64,000 nt of DNA, from assembly GCA_907163375.1 (NCBI GenBank), contig CAJQUW010007737.1:434001-498000 (forward strand). Reading direction: 5' to 3'. Numbering within the stretch: the first letter of the stretch is position 1; every line of letters starts with the position of its first letter. The position numbers and the translations under genes are program-made. Positions 63,840 through 64,000 of this stretch are shown one piece after another. Below the pieces are notes generated by a model. That model made no database searches. It saw only the letters and a list, made by a program, of their open reading frames with translations, and was not told where the DNA came from. The DNA comes from Prostheceraeus crozeri (lineage: Eukaryota; Platyhelminthes; Polycladida; Euryleptidae).

Positions 63840-64000
63840 AATTGTTTCGATTTCTCTTGTATTTTCTTCGATCAGACATATAACTGGGATCTGTCTGAAC
63901 TCGTAGTTGACACGAAAGTTTGAACGGCGCTCGACGACCAAATGATTCGGCGCCGGTCAGTTGTCGACATGATGACGAAATGATGAATTTGTCTGCTGTT
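63840..64000. other. Right flank of the minisatellite
   Basis: On the minus strand one frame runs from an in-frame stop through [17 protein letters not shown] into the array without an ATG. It could be part of an exon, but no splice site is convincing. Confidence 0.3.

Noticed and set aside
61715-63941. VVVSVLED and MLWCRCWR repeat proteins
   Set aside because: Same 24-bp minisatellite artefact; the apparent start of one frame lies in the hAT terminal region.

Overview
The window looks like a repeat-rich stretch of an invertebrate animal nuclear genome; the species cannot be told from the sequence. The pointers are spliceosomal exons with consensus GT/AG borders, tRNA-derived SINE heads, a LINE 3' end, several hAT-type DNA transposons with 8-bp target duplications, very long tandem arrays, and one nearly complete Polinton/Maverick (adintovirus-like) element. 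Ordinary host coding content is very thin. The best host exons are on the + strand at 31,871-32,030 and 34,252-34,407; the second weakly resembles a MAM domain.

Layout. 1-20,446: mostly unannotatable host DNA with small DNA-transposon remnants (3,223-3,920; 4,058-5,002; 9,957-10,831; 15,604-16,717), two SINE-like tRNA heads, three copies of a ~500-bp dispersed repeat (one of them at 53.7 kb), and two sets of long hairpins (9,158-9,496 and 17,435-17,544). 20,447-31,772: an 11.3-kb satellite of about 171 copies of a 66-bp unit. 31,773-36,670: host exons and introns with a 45-bp minisatellite. 36,676-52,680: a LINE 3' end split by a 15.6-kb Polinton at 36,921-52,540, which has a perfect 6-bp target duplication. 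52,690-55,744: host DNA with a 73-bp tandem repeat. 55,745-63,829: one 24-bp minisatellite split by a 4.3-kb hAT transposon at 57,568-61,878 with an intron-containing BED-finger transposase.

The Polinton is the main biological system here. It encodes an adenain-like protease, an integrase ORF with a parvovirus-VP1-like phospholipase A2 domain at its N-terminus, small hydrophobic virion-type proteins, a double-jelly-roll major capsid protein, a phage-fibre-like coiled-coil protein, a protein with a possible sliding-clamp fold, a protein-primed family B DNA polymerase, a packaging ATPase, a single-jelly-roll minor capsid protein and two further unknown proteins. Together these are the replication, integration and virion-building set of an adintovirus-type element. 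It is visibly AT-richer than its surroundings. It is a fossil with several broken genes, roughly half a dozen breaks in all, but its ends and target duplication are well preserved, so it is not ancient.

Two features of the Polinton are not explained by its gene list. First, at least ten short GC-rich hairpin clusters, mostly 4-7-bp stems with 3-nt loops, are scattered through the AT-rich element, some read in frame inside genes and some at gene 3' ends. Second, nearly every gene has a T-run plus 'taaaa' motif abutting its ATG. These two, with the phospholipase-integrase ORF, are the most promising leads.
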